From the NCBI GenBank assembly GCA_023412475.1, contig JAEYNR010000079.1:62001-126000 (forward strand): DNA of 64,000 nt. Reading direction: 5' to 3'. Numbering within the stretch: position 1 is the stretch's first letter; every line of letters starts with the position of its first letter. Below the pieces are notes generated by a model. It was not told the DNA's origin. It did no database searches and worked only from the letters and a program-made list of their open reading frames with translations. A program made the translations under genes and the position numbers. The DNA comes from Fibrobacterota bacterium (GTDB taxonomy: Bacteria; Fibrobacterota; Chitinivibrionia; Chitinivibrionales; Chitinispirillaceae). Positions 16,968 to 25,934 of this stretch are shown here, piece after piece.

Positions 16968-16980
16968 CACGAAATTCGTG
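16968..16980. repeat. Short perfect palindrome CACGAA-A-TTCGTG
   Basis: It lies three bases after the stop of the permease gene. The same CACGAAATTCG word recurs at 51212 and, inverted, at 45676. No T-run follows on either strand, so a terminator role is uncertain. Confidence 0.5.
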
Positions 16981-17011
16981 TTAATAATAAGTCAGAAAGA
17001 GATTTAAGGGC

Positions 17012-17353
17012 CTACTTCTGCCAAGGCCACCTGCCGCTCATTTCCATTTGAAGGGTGAAACTAAGAAAAGTTCGTATCAAAACGATCGATCCCAAAACCG
17101 CTACACTTGCAAAAGTCGGTTCAACTGCCACGGTTCGAATAATATCTCCGGCTACCAGAAATTCCAGCCCTAAAAGAATCCCCCTTCCCAATGTCCGCTT
17201 AAAAGTTATGAAAGCATCACTTTTATTGGCCCTTGTTAAAAAACTATAAATAGCAAAACCAAACGAATACAATGCAGCACCGAGAATGACAAGTATACCA
17301 CTTGTTTCAAGAAATACCCCTGAAATCTGAGTTAACGTTTCCAGAAAATTCAT
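17012..17353 (-). CDS. DUF1622-family small membrane protein
   Basis: 113 residues with three hydrophobic segments (about 14-36, 55-75, 80-100). The sequence FKRTLGRGILLGLEFLVAGDI followed by VLGSIVLIRTFLSFTL is the DUF1622 signature. Function unknown; the family is widespread as single small inner-membrane proteins. It converges with the peptide transporter operon and is divergent from the efflux operon, with which it shares the 17354-17590 upstream region. Confidence 0.85.
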   Translation of the reverse strand: MNFLETLTQISGVFLETSGILVILGAALYSFGFAIYSFLTRANKSDAFITFKRTLGRGILLGLEFLVAGDIIRTVAVEPTFASVAVLGSIVLIRTFLSFTLQMEMSGRWPWQK

Positions 17354-17447
17354 AGATTATTCTGATTTTGGTTGAAACCGGACTCTATTGTGAATAATAA
17401 AAATTTTTACTTCAAATACCACGCCCATAACAAAGAAAAAACCGTAA

Positions 17448-17529
17448 CTACTCAGCTCTTGAAACAAATGTCTATTTTTTTTTATTAGATATTTTTATGG
17501 TATTTTTTGCTACTCAGATACCTGAGTAG
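17448..17529 (+). promoter_or_regulatory. Operator-like CTACTCAG sites around a putative promoter
   Basis: A perfect dyad CTACTCAG-ATAC-CTGAGTAG lies at 17510-17529 and a further half-site CTACTCAG at 17448-17455. Between them is a plausible -35 TTGAAA (17459-17464) and a weak TATTAG at 17483-17488. Sites on both sides of a promoter suit a repressor of the downstream efflux operon or of the divergent DUF1622 gene. No regulator gene is adjacent. Confidence 0.55.
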
Positions 17530-17590
17530 TTATGAAGACCACTATAGCCCTTTTTTCCCCTCTGGCATAACCATTGCACCTACCCGGTAT

Positions 17591-18919
17591 ATGTGGAATA
17601 ACTGCAGAAACACACAGTCACTTGTCATCATTGGTTTGATTTTTTCCCAGACATTTATGGTGGCTAACTCAATCTATGGGCAAAGTAATGAAAAGGAGCT
17701 AGATCTTGAGGGATGCATAAAAATTGCTCTGGATAAAAGTCCCTATTCTAAAAGAGCAACCAGTGAGCGGCTTCAGAGTCTTAGCGGCATATATAACGCT
17801 TTGAGTCCTTTACTCCCTCAGGTCCAGCTCTCTACCGAATATTCCAGAGTGCCCTCCGATGAGCAATTCCTGATTAATCCTTCCCTGGAACCTCAGATGA
17901 CCGATATAGTAACCAATGATAATTTCGAATTCAGTCTGATTGTAAGTCAAAGCATTGTGGATGCTTCTTCATGGGTTCGATTAAAGCAGAACAGAACAGT
18001 TTCCAGGGCAGCAGAATACAGCTTTGTAGCTGCCAGAGCCGAACTGGTCTACAATGTGAAACAAGCCTTCTATGAGATTATTCAGCTTAACCGAAATGTT
18101 ACGGTTATCGCAGCATCTGTAGTGCAGGGTACAGAGCAGGTGAATGTTGCAACTGAGCGGTTCAGGCTGGGTGGGATCAGCAGGCCCGAACTTTTAAGAA
18201 TTCAGGTCGGCTTATCGCAACTGAGAGTGGAGTTGATAGAGGCAACTGGAGCCATAGAAAACAGGAAAAGAAATCTTGCCAACCTTTTAGGCATCTCCTT
18301 TCCTTTTCATATCGATACAACCTTAAAATTTCCGGACACCAACTCAGCACTGCCTTCAGAAGACTCTTTGATAAAATTGCTCTTCCAAAAGAACCCATCT
18401 ACTGAATCTGCAAAACTCTCTTTAGAGGCTCAGAAGCAGAATCAGCTTTCAATTAAGCTGCAGAAAGTCCCTACAGTCAGTGGCTTCTTTACCTATGGAT
18501 ATTCCGGACCGCAATTCTTTAATAACCTTAGAAATTTCTGGAGCCTGGGAATACAGCTTAGATGGCTAATATTTGAAGGCTTAAGTTGGTATGGACAGTT
18601 CAGGGAATCATCGTTACAGATTAGAACGTCTTCTGCCGATATGGAAATCTCCAATAACACTGCAGTAGAACTGATGCATCAATCGTACAGCGATCTGAAA
18701 ACAAACAGAGATGCTCTTTCAATGGTAAAACTGCTAATTGAGCAGGCCACAGAACAATTCCGCCTGAGACAGGAGCAGTACCGGCTCGGGGCAGCTTCAT
18801 CGGAAGAGTTGCTTACTAGTCAAGTTACTTTCATTGAAGCTCAGCAACAGGCAGTACAGATCCTTGTTGCTTATCACTTGGCCTGGGGCAGGGTTCTTCA
18901 GTTACTGGGAGAGTGGTAA
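17591..18919 (+). CDS. TolC-family outer-membrane efflux protein
   Basis: About 442 residues from the chosen ATG. A signal peptide (SLVIIGLIFSQTFMVANSIYGQ) is followed by LDLEGCIKIALDKSPYSKRA, the usual first helix of outer-membrane factors. Two structural repeats follow, each ending in LGEW/LLGI-like motifs; ERFRLGGISRPELLRIQV and EQYRLGAASSEELLTSQV mark the equivalent helices. A longer frame open to 17507 has no ATG and would bury the signal peptide, so 17591 is preferred, although its ribosome binding site is poor. First gene of a four-gene operon with adaptor, ATPase and permease. It forms the outer-membrane channel of a tripartite ATP-driven efflux pump. Confidence 0.9.
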   Translation: MWNNCRNTQSLVIIGLIFSQTFMVANSIYGQSNEKELDLEGCIKIALDKSPYSKRATSERLQSLSGIYNALSPLLPQVQLSTEYSRVPSDEQFLINPSLEPQMTDIVTNDNFEFSLIVSQSIVDASSWVRLKQNRTVSRAAEYSFVAARAELVYNVKQAFYEIIQLNRNVTVIAASVVQGTEQVNVATERFRLGGISRPELLRIQVGLSQLRVELIEATGAIENRKRNLANLLGISFPFHIDTTLKFPDTNSALPSEDSLIKLLFQKNPSTESAKLSLEAQKQNQLSIKLQKVPTVSGFFTYGYSGPQFFNNLRNFWSLGIQLRWLIFEGLSWYGQFRESSLQIRTSSADMEISNNTAVELMHQSYSDLKTNRDALSMVKLLIEQATEQFRLRQEQYRLGAASSEELLTSQVTFIEAQQQAVQILVAYHLAWGRVLQLLGEW

Positions 18920-18922
18920 ACA

Positions 18923-20095
18923 GTGAAACCCGATAAAAAAAAAGCGATTCCGGTGTTGATCTTTTTAACAATTCTACTATTGGTATATTTGCTCTTTTTG
19001 AGAGCTCCTTCTGCTGTCAAAGTGACTGTTTCTGAGGTCGTTCAGGGTGATTTGACTTCCACTGTATCTGCCCCAGGGATCATACGACCGCTTACAGAGG
19101 TCCAGATCTCTTCCTCAATAAATGGTGTAGTTCAACAATTGATGGTAAAAGAGGGTCAGGAGGTGAAAAAGGGAGAGCTATTGCTACAGATCGATCCATC
19201 AGAATTTCGGGCCCAGGTACGCAGGGCACAGGCTGGTCTGGAGGTCGCTCAGGCAAACCTCGAACAGGCCCGTTCTCAGTGGAAACGGGCAGAACAACTA
19301 TACAAATCAAATTTGATTTCAGAACAGGAATATGAATCTGCTAGAACCAATTATCTCTTAAGCCAGGCTCAGCTCAAGGAGTCAAGAGCTAGTCTTGAAC
19401 AGACACAGGAGCAACTTCAGAAGACCAGAATAACTTCTCCCCTAGAGGGTACAGTAATTCAGGTCAATATTGAACTTGGTGAAAACGTGATTACCGGTAC
19501 CTTAGACAACCCTGGAACAAAACTGATGATAGTAGCTGATCTGTCGAGAATGGAGGTGGAGAGTCAGATTGATGAGGCCGATATTGCTAAAGTGGATATG
19601 GGACAAAGGGCAATTGTCGAAGTTGAGGCCATACCAGAGAAAAGGTTTAATGGATCAGTGCAAGAGGTTGGCTATGCAGCAGAAGACCAGGGCATCGAGC
19701 AGGATGCTACTGTCAATTATAATATCAGTATACTGATCGAGGATTCCATTTCGGAGCTTAAACCCGGAATGACTGCTACCAGCGAAATAATCACAGCTCA
19801 GCTTGAAGATGTAATAATGATTCCCATACAATCGGTAGTTATTCGTCCAGTCGATCAGCTCTCTTCAGAATTCCAGAGCGGCAATGACAATATCGAGCTC
19901 AAAGGGAAAGAGCAATCTGAAGCGGTGTTTGTGGTTCAGAATGGAATCGCCTCACTGGTGCCGGTAATTACAGGTGTTGCTGGAGAGGAATATATCCAGA
20001 TCAGATCCGGTTTACAACCTGGGCAGCAGGTAATAACCGGTCCGTTTAATTCTCTGAGAGAGCTTAGTAATGGCGAGCGAGTTGAAAGTGAATGA
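18923..20095 (+). CDS. MacA-like periplasmic adaptor (membrane fusion protein)
   Basis: 390 residues starting with GTG three bases after the TolC gene, with GGAGAG upstream. One N-terminal membrane anchor (IPVLIFLTILLLVYLLFL) is followed by a barrel-sandwich lipoyl domain (VQGDLTSTVSAPGIIRPL and VNIELGENVITGT) flanking a long coiled-coil hairpin (about 95-165). A beta-barrel and membrane-proximal domain complete it. This is the RND/MacA class of adaptor. It should bridge the MacB-like permease and the TolC-like channel encoded beside it. Confidence 0.92.
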   Translation: MKPDKKKAIPVLIFLTILLLVYLLFLRAPSAVKVTVSEVVQGDLTSTVSAPGIIRPLTEVQISSSINGVVQQLMVKEGQEVKKGELLLQIDPSEFRAQVRRAQAGLEVAQANLEQARSQWKRAEQLYKSNLISEQEYESARTNYLLSQAQLKESRASLEQTQEQLQKTRITSPLEGTVIQVNIELGENVITGTLDNPGTKLMIVADLSRMEVESQIDEADIAKVDMGQRAIVEVEAIPEKRFNGSVQEVGYAAEDQGIEQDATVNYNISILIEDSISELKPGMTATSEIITAQLEDVIMIPIQSVVIRPVDQLSSEFQSGNDNIELKGKEQSEAVFVVQNGIASLVPVITGVAGEEYIQIRSGLQPGQQVITGPFNSLRELSNGERVESE

Positions 20096-20783
20096 AAAGA
20101 AAAATATCATTCAAATGCAAAGTGTTGCCCGTTGCTATAAGATGGGCTCAGTGGAAGTGTTAGCACTTAAGAATATCTCTCTTTGTATAAATAAAGGAGA
20201 GTACACTTCAATCATGGGGCCGTCAGGTTCCGGAAAATCCACCCTGATGAATATCATCGGATGTCTGGACAAACCTACACAGGGTGATTATCTTCTCAAT
20301 GGGATTTCTGTATCAGAGCTTAATGATGATCGACTGGCCGAGGTGCGTAATCGGAGCATTGGTTTTGTTTTCCAGACATTTAATTTATTGACCTCCGAAA
20401 CTGCATTGCAGAATGTGGAACTTCCGATGATTTATGCAGGGGTCAAGCCTGACATTCGCTCTGAAATCGCCAGAAAGGCTCTTGAGGCCGTAAACTTGTC
20501 TCATCGAATGGAGCACCGGCCTTCCGAGATGTCAGGTGGAGAACGTCAGAGAGTAGCCATTGCTCGTGCCCTGGTGAATAATCCCACGATAATTCTGGCG
20601 GATGAACCAACCGGAAACCTTGACAGCAAAACCGGCATCGAAATATTAAATATCTTTGAGGACCTTTCCCTTAACGGAAAGACCATTATACTGGTTACTC
20701 ACGATCCGCAAGTAGCTTTGCATGCGCAACGAATTATTCATATCAAAGACGGTTTGATTGAAAGCGATGAAAAGGTTGCTTGA
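20070..20783 (+). CDS. MacB/LolD-type ABC ATPase
   Basis: 237 residues. Walker A GPSGSGKST, Q-loop FQTFNLL, signature MSGGERQRVAIARAL, Walker B IILADEPTGNLDS and the switch His in LVTHDPQ are all intact. The start at 20070 overlaps the adaptor gene by 26 bases; a purine-rich GAGAGAG precedes it. Starts at 20088 or 20115 are possible but lack better signals. It powers the adjacent FtsX-type permease. Unlike E. coli MacB, ATPase and permease are separate genes. Confidence 0.95.
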   Translation: MASELKVNEKKNIIQMQSVARCYKMGSVEVLALKNISLCINKGEYTSIMGPSGSGKSTLMNIIGCLDKPTQGDYLLNGISVSELNDDRLAEVRNRSIGFVFQTFNLLTSETALQNVELPMIYAGVKPDIRSEIARKALEAVNLSHRMEHRPSEMSGGERQRVAIARALVNNPTIILADEPTGNLDSKTGIEILNIFEDLSLNGKTIILVTHDPQVALHAQRIIHIKDGLIESDEKVA

Positions 20784-22018
20784 TGAATATCTGGGAATCT
20801 GTCAGACTCGCCCTGAAAGCAATTAGTTCACATAAACTGCGCTCAATTCTAACCACTATCGGAGTAATGATAGGTGTAATGACTGTAATAGGGATGCTGG
20901 CTTTAATTGATGGATTAAACAGAAGAATTGCCAGTCAGCTTTCATCGATTGGTACAAACACTTTTTACGTCCAAAAACGAGGCTGGATTTTAAGCAGAGA
21001 GGAGATGCAAGCAGCCAGGGGAAGAAAAAATCTGACTCTGGAAGATGCTGAGGCGGTCTCTGAGCAAGTGCACTCCGCTCAAAGAGTTGCACCAATGCTC
21101 ACTGGTACGGCTACGGTGCGTTATGGAGGTGAGGTGCTTGATGGTGTTGAACTAGTGGGTACTACTCCAGATTATCAATATATAACTGAATTCAAAATTG
21201 AAAATGGCAGGCAGTTAACTTCTGTCGATATAGACCAGACCCGTCAGGTCTGTGTTATTGGAAAAACTGTGGCTGAAGAGCTCTTTGGTTCTACTGATCC
21301 ATTAGGCAATTCCATTCTGATAGGGCAAAACAGGTTTGAAATCATAGCAGTTCTACAAGCAAAGGGAGAATTGTTTGGTAATGATCAGGATAATATCATA
21401 ATCATTCCGATATCTGCATACGTCAAGTTGTTCTCCGGTCCGGTCAGCATTCGTGGAAGAGAATCAGTAACCATTATTGTTGAACCAGAAAGTCCACAAC
21501 TTATCGAAAAGACAAGCCAGGAAATAGTTTCACTTCTAAGAAGAAGGAGAAATGTAAGACCATCCGATGAAAATGACTTTAGCATAAACACTGCTGAGCA
21601 GCTTCTCGATACTTATCGCAACATAACATCGGGAGTGTTTGGATTAATGATCGGGGTGACTGTGCTGTCACTGGTTGTTGGCGGAATAGGAATAATGAAT
21701 ATAATGTTGGTTTCTGTTTCGGAAAGAACCCGTGAAATTGGCATCAGAAGAGCAATAGGGGCGAAACGTATCGATATTATGAGACAATTTTTAATTGAGG
21801 CAGTTGTGCTTTCTTGTGTGGGAGGGGTAATTGGAATGTTTTTAGGATTTGTGCTGGCCTGGTTTATTTCTCAGGTAGTAAATCTTCCTGCAGCAATCAC
21901 TTGGTGGTCGATACTTTTGGGTTTTGGGTTTTCTGTGCTGGTGGGGATATTTTTCGGATGGTACCCAGCCAGTCGTGCTGCTTCGATGGATCTGGTGGAA
22001 TCTCTTCATTACGAATAA
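20783..22018 (+). CDS. MacB-like FtsX-domain ABC permease
   Basis: About 411 residues. The N-terminal segment WESVRLALKAISSHKLRSIL with an adjacent membrane helix, a large periplasmic MacB_PCD domain (about 45-270), then three membrane helices in the FtsX domain (GVFGLMIGVTVLSLVVGGIGIMNIM and following) define the family. SERTREIGIRRAIGAKRIDI is the cytoplasmic coupling motif. Start ATG 20783 overlaps the ATPase stop by one base (TGATG). Mechanotransmission pump for export of macrolide-like compounds, peptides or lipids; the substrate is unknown. Confidence 0.93.
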   Translation: MNIWESVRLALKAISSHKLRSILTTIGVMIGVMTVIGMLALIDGLNRRIASQLSSIGTNTFYVQKRGWILSREEMQAARGRKNLTLEDAEAVSEQVHSAQRVAPMLTGTATVRYGGEVLDGVELVGTTPDYQYITEFKIENGRQLTSVDIDQTRQVCVIGKTVAEELFGSTDPLGNSILIGQNRFEIIAVLQAKGELFGNDQDNIIIIPISAYVKLFSGPVSIRGRESVTIIVEPESPQLIEKTSQEIVSLLRRRRNVRPSDENDFSINTAEQLLDTYRNITSGVFGLMIGVTVLSLVVGGIGIMNIMLVSVSERTREIGIRRAIGAKRIDIMRQFLIEAVVLSCVGGVIGMFLGFVLAWFISQVVNLPAAITWWSILLGFGFSVLVGIFFGWYPASRAASMDLVESLHYE

Positions 22019-22226
22019 ATTACATAACGACTATAAGAATAAGCACTATATCCGAAATTCGAAATTGGAACAGTAACGGAAAAGAACAAGAGATGGACAG
22101 GAAGTGGGAACAAGGACTGACTAATAAACTTCAGCTAGCTTAAAAACTCTTATTACCCGATTAGAATTCCGGATTCTGTGATTTGGTTTGATTTTCCCGA
22201 TTAGACAACTGTGGTATATCGTATTA
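22019..22226. repeat. Intergenic degenerate inverted repeat
   Basis: A purine-rich left part (starting AAGAATAAGCACTATATCCG, then AAATTCGAAATTGGAAC) and a pyrimidine-rich right part (CCCGATTAGAATTCCGG, later TTTTCCCGATTAG) are loosely complementary. This resembles the elements at 668, 32870 and 51180. It separates the convergent permease and kinase genes, so transcription may terminate within it. Confidence 0.45.
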
Positions 22227-24458
22227 TCAAACCTGACATTTTTTTAAAGTAAAATGGAAAGTGGTTCCTTTATGTGGAGATGATTCAGCCCATATCTGAC
22301 CGCCATGAGCGGTAATGATATCTTTAGCGATTGCCAATCCTAAGCCGCTTCCTTTTCCCGGTTTCAGTTCTCCCTGGACACGGTAGAATTTTTCAAAGAT
22401 GATTTTCAAATGGTGGGAGGCTATTCCAGGCCCATTGTCATGGATGGATACCCGGCTATGAGAACCAATTTCTTCTATATTTACAAGAACATCATTACCA
22501 TATCGGAGTGCATTTTCGATTATAATTATGAATACCTGAATGATTTGGATTTTATTACAAAACACCTGCAAGTTATTCTGTTCGTTTACAAAATGGATAG
22601 TTTTATTTGCAGAGGGATTCATACTGTCAATAGCTTCCTGTGCTATGCGGTTTAGAGGTTCACATTTCATAGTCATTACATTGCGTTCTTTTTCAATAGT
22701 CGAGATATTTAGAAGATCGTTAATCAACTTTCCAAGTCGGATGGCTTCTTTTTCGATTATCTTCAAATACTCGTTGCGCTTGGTATCATTGATGATAAGT
22801 CCAGCGGTCAGCAGGGTTTGAGCAAATCCAAGAACCGTTGTGACCGGAGTGCGCAATTCGTGAGAAGCCTGGGAGATGAAATCATTTTTCAGTAGATCGA
22901 GCTCCTTCAGACGATTGTTGGCATTATCTAGGCTTTCATTTGCTTTTATTAGCCGTTCGTTCATTAAACTCAGTCGTTCTTTTTGATGCTCCAGTTGCAT
23001 TTGGGATTTTACTCTGTTGGTAATATCCAGATTCGTTCCGCATGCCCGCAACGGTTGCCCATCCATATCCCTCATTATTACTTTTCCTCTGGCCAGTACC
23101 CAGATCCAGTCACCCGATTTGGTGCGAAGCCGGAACTCATTTTCGAAGGACTGGACATTCCTTTGAATATGATCATTAAGGCTGTTTAAAACTCTGGAAA
23201 GATCGTCAGGGTGGATCAGATTTTCCCAGAAAGAGAAATGTGGTTCGATTTCATTTATAGAATAGCCAAGTTTTGAAGACCACCAGTTGTTATAAATGAC
23301 AGATCCAGTTTGAAAATCCCAATCCCATGTTCCAAGCTGTCCTCCGGAGACTGCAAGCTCAAGTCGATCTTTACTATCGATTAACTGCTGCTGGAGATTA
23401 TAATTGGTAGTAACATCCGTAAATACTATTACTATTCCATGGGTGTTGCCCTGATCATCTTTTATGGAAGCAGCAGAATTGGATATATGATACTCTTTAC
23501 CATTACGATCTACCAGGATGGCCTCAGGGGCAAGTTCCAAAATATCTCCAGCTTTCAAGACTTCTTTTACAAGGTCTACCGTAGCAGAATGGTTGTTGTT
23601 GACAATAATATTAAATATTTCCGACAGAAGTCTACCCTGTGCATCAATGGAGGACCAACCAGTTAGTTTTTCTGCAGTTTTATTTAACCATTCAACTTTA
23701 CCTTCTGTGTCGGCAGTGATCACAGCATCCCCAATCGATGATAAAATTATTCGTAGTTTCTCCTCATTTTTTTGGAGAGCCAGTTCGGTGAGTTTATGGT
23801 CGGTAATATTAGAGCAGACACCTGCGACAACCTCAATATGCCCCTTTTCATTTTCTATGGGATATCCTTTTTCCAGTATCCAGTTTGTATTACCGCTTTT
23901 AGTGTGGATTTCATATTCTATAGTGTATGGTTGACCCTCTGCTATGTTTTCATTTATTTGTTGAAGATAAAATTCCCGATCCTGCTCTTTAATTGCTTTA
24001 AGCCAAAAATGAGCTATAGTGAGTGTATTTAAATCCTCATTAAAGCTTTCACCAAACACTGATTTGAATCCTGAGCTGACAAATATTGATCTGTTGTTTT
24101 CTGCGGAATCCAGCCAGAACATATCCTGAATGGTGTTGGTTACCAGGCTGAAATTTTGGTTGGAGATTCTCAATTCATTTTGGATTTTATGCAGGTCAAT
24201 TACTTTCAGATTAATGATGTTTGAAAAAAAGAAAAAGCTCCATATAACTGGGAGAAAAAAACTTTCGTAGGGATCAAAGAATTGTAACCAGTCTACTCTT
24301 TCCAGCAGATTACTTATCAAAAAGAACAGCGTAAAAATTAAAAGCAGCAAAAAAGAAAAGTTTAACCAGATGTTTTTTTTCCATTCTTTAATAAGAAGAA
24401 TAATGGAAAAAAGGATAGAAATGATACTGATCATTATCAATATGGTGATAAAGTTCAT
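22227..24458 (-). CDS. Membrane PAS-sensor histidine kinase
   Basis: 743 residues. Three hydrophobic segments fill the first 80 residues. Three PAS domains follow at about 95-225, 228-355 and 360-485, two of them with PAC-like ends. HisKA contains SQASHELRTPVTT with the phospho-acceptor histidine near 533. The HATPase domain shows N-box IENALRYG, G1 DNGPGIA and G2 GKGSGLGLAIAK. All catalytic boxes are intact. No response regulator gene is in the neighbourhood, so the partner is encoded elsewhere. Its start overlaps the stop of the preceding 91-aa membrane protein (24455-24458), which implies translational coupling. Confidence 0.92.
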   Translation of the reverse strand: MNFITILIMISIISILFSIILLIKEWKKNIWLNFSFLLLLIFTLFFLISNLLERVDWLQFFDPYESFFLPVIWSFFFFSNIINLKVIDLHKIQNELRISNQNFSLVTNTIQDMFWLDSAENNRSIFVSSGFKSVFGESFNEDLNTLTIAHFWLKAIKEQDREFYLQQINENIAEGQPYTIEYEIHTKSGNTNWILEKGYPIENEKGHIEVVAGVCSNITDHKLTELALQKNEEKLRIILSSIGDAVITADTEGKVEWLNKTAEKLTGWSSIDAQGRLLSEIFNIIVNNNHSATVDLVKEVLKAGDILELAPEAILVDRNGKEYHISNSAASIKDDQGNTHGIVIVFTDVTTNYNLQQQLIDSKDRLELAVSGGQLGTWDWDFQTGSVIYNNWWSSKLGYSINEIEPHFSFWENLIHPDDLSRVLNSLNDHIQRNVQSFENEFRLRTKSGDWIWVLARGKVIMRDMDGQPLRACGTNLDITNRVKSQMQLEHQKERLSLMNERLIKANESLDNANNRLKELDLLKNDFISQASHELRTPVTTVLGFAQTLLTAGLIINDTKRNEYLKIIEKEAIRLGKLINDLLNISTIEKERNVMTMKCEPLNRIAQEAIDSMNPSANKTIHFVNEQNNLQVFCNKIQIIQVFIIIIENALRYGNDVLVNIEEIGSHSRVSIHDNGPGIASHHLKIIFEKFYRVQGELKPGKGSGLGLAIAKDIITAHGGQIWAESSPHKGTTFHFTLKKCQV

Positions 24459-24730
24459 AATGCATCTTTATTTTTAAAGGCGATATTCCAGCACCATGAT
24501 GACAGAAAGATAGTACTAAGAGTATAGCTGAAATGTTCCAGTAGATTAAGCAGATTTTGCAAGAAAAATGCTTCTAAAACAGTTATAGTCAAACCAAGGA
24601 AAAGACAGAAAAATGAGATCAATAGAAGAGAGGAGAATGGAAATCTTCTCACTTGTTTTCTTTTAATAATAACCAGAATCACGCAGCCTATAGCCAGAAA
24701 AAGGGTAACTATTTCACTTTGCTCGATCAT
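24455..24730 (-). CDS. Small membrane protein coupled to the histidine kinase
   Basis: 91 residues with three hydrophobic segments in the same order and spacing as the N-terminus of the kinase it precedes: helix, basic loop (KRKQVRR here, KEWKKN there), helix, amphipathic stretch, helix. FFLQNLLNLLEHFSYTLSTIF resembles the membrane part found in front of PAS kinases in other bacteria. It may be a duplicated sensor module that pairs with the kinase in the membrane. No ribosome binding site is obvious before the ATG; the ATGA overlap with the kinase is the main support. Confidence 0.62.
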   Translation of the reverse strand: MIEQSEIVTLFLAIGCVILVIIKRKQVRRFPFSSLLLISFFCLFLGLTITVLEAFFLQNLLNLLEHFSYTLSTIFLSSWCWNIAFKNKDAL

Positions 24731-24785
24731 TGGGAAAACCTATGTATACATTTTAAAGGACTCCTTGCAAATTCTACCAGATTTT

Positions 24786-25121
24786 CTATCGGACTATCTT
24801 TCCTTTCAGTTGGTATGAATTACCTGGTGTCGTAGCCAGGTTAAAGCTACACTCCGAGTTTTCGGTATAACTCGAAGAATTTTCTTTAAATTGAGGAAGC
24901 TGCAGAAGCCCCAGTACCCTGTTGGTTCTGGAATTCTGACCACGGAAATAATTGTGCTTGAAATCTTCGGCGGTGGGATAGTTTTCAGTAAACCGTCTTT
25001 TTTCGTTTTCGGTGTTTCTTTTTATATCCCGGAACAGTGGACGGTATCGATCAACAAATAGAAAAGAGATCAATTGTTCCCGTTTTTTGTCGCAATGTTC
25101 CAAAGCAGCCTCCTGCTTCAT
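24786..25121 (-). CDS. Hypothetical 111-aa frame, doubtful
   Basis: An open frame of charged, non-membrane sequence (MKQEAALEHCDKKREQLISF to the end GNSYQLKGKIVR) in the gap between the kinase pair and the nitroreductase relic. I recognise no family, the ATG lacks a ribosome binding site, and it lies next to decayed DNA. It may be a small real gene or chance. Confidence 0.28.
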   Translation of the reverse strand: MKQEAALEHCDKKREQLISFLFVDRYRPLFRDIKRNTENEKRRFTENYPTAEDFKHNYFRGQNSRTNRVLGLLQLPQFKENSSSYTENSECSFNLATTPGNSYQLKGKIVR

Positions 25122-25199
25122 TCGGTGTCAATAATTTAGAATAAAGGCCACATTACAGGTAGAGACTGCAAATGCGATTCCAAAACGGTTGTTAGGTTC

Positions 25200-25431
25200 T
25201 CATTTAAATAACCAACTGGATAGTGCAGTCAGTAAGCTTTTTTCTGTGCGGTTTATCCTATTTGCTGCCCACAAAAGATCAGAGAGGTCCTGCTTATCCT
25301 AATCATTCTTTGTCCAATCGCGACTGGAAGCTCTCAGATTTAGTGCGTTTATAAGTGGGATCTCTTGTTTTTGTCCGGGTTTATTGAGCTCATAAGCAGT
25401 GCTGGTTTTTATCTCTTAAATACTTCAACAT
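25200..25431 (-). pseudogene. Relic of a SagB-like nitroreductase gene
   Basis: An ATG at 25431 preceded by AAAGGAGAG starts a frame that shifts within 15 codons. Continuing in the shifted frame gives ELNKPGQKQEIPLINALNL, then RASSRDWTKND, an in-frame TAG, DKQDLSDLLWAANRINRTEK and a final TGA at 25200-25202. The block LSDLLWAAN-INR with an upstream R-S-x-R-x-W is the FMN-binding N-terminus of SagB/ThcOx-type nitroreductases. A frameshift, a nonsense codon and loss of the C-terminal two-thirds make it clearly non-functional. Confidence 0.75.
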
Positions 25432-25934
25432 ATCATCTCTCCTTTGAATTAAATGTCAATGGCTCAAGACTGTAACGATGAAAATCGATTCATCCAAGAA
25501 AGCATATAAAGAAAAAACTCTGGTGAGTTTTATTACTTTAAAGATCGGCAAGGACTAATTGGCTGGAGTAAACTTTAGAGGTTCTGTCCTGCAGATCAAT
25601 AGCAAAGTAAGGTATCAAAATAAAGCTGACTGATTAAACTAAGAAGAAAAAGCAAAGCTTTACACAAGATTGCCTGCTGATTTATCGATTAAATTCAGTA
25701 TAACCGCATAACTCATGATATTACAAGCAGATAAGAAGTCAGATTAATTTACTTCTTGGCCTGATTTTTGGATGTTAAAAAGAACAAAGCTGATTCAGTG
25801 TTTGCAACGGGGAACCGTATGGCTGCTATGAATTGAATTCCCCATTGTAACGGCAATGTTGTCCGGATATTGTCATTTTGCATTGCGATTCTCGTATCAG
25901 TAATTGTGCAACCTAAAGTAAAGGAAAAGGGTAG
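25432..25934. other. Gene-free stretch upstream of the peptide synthetase
   Basis: No coding frame or clear repeat recognised. It must hold the promoter of the synthetase operon. The ribosome binding site of the synthetase is the purine stretch GGAAAAGGG at about 25922-25930. Confidence 0.4.
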
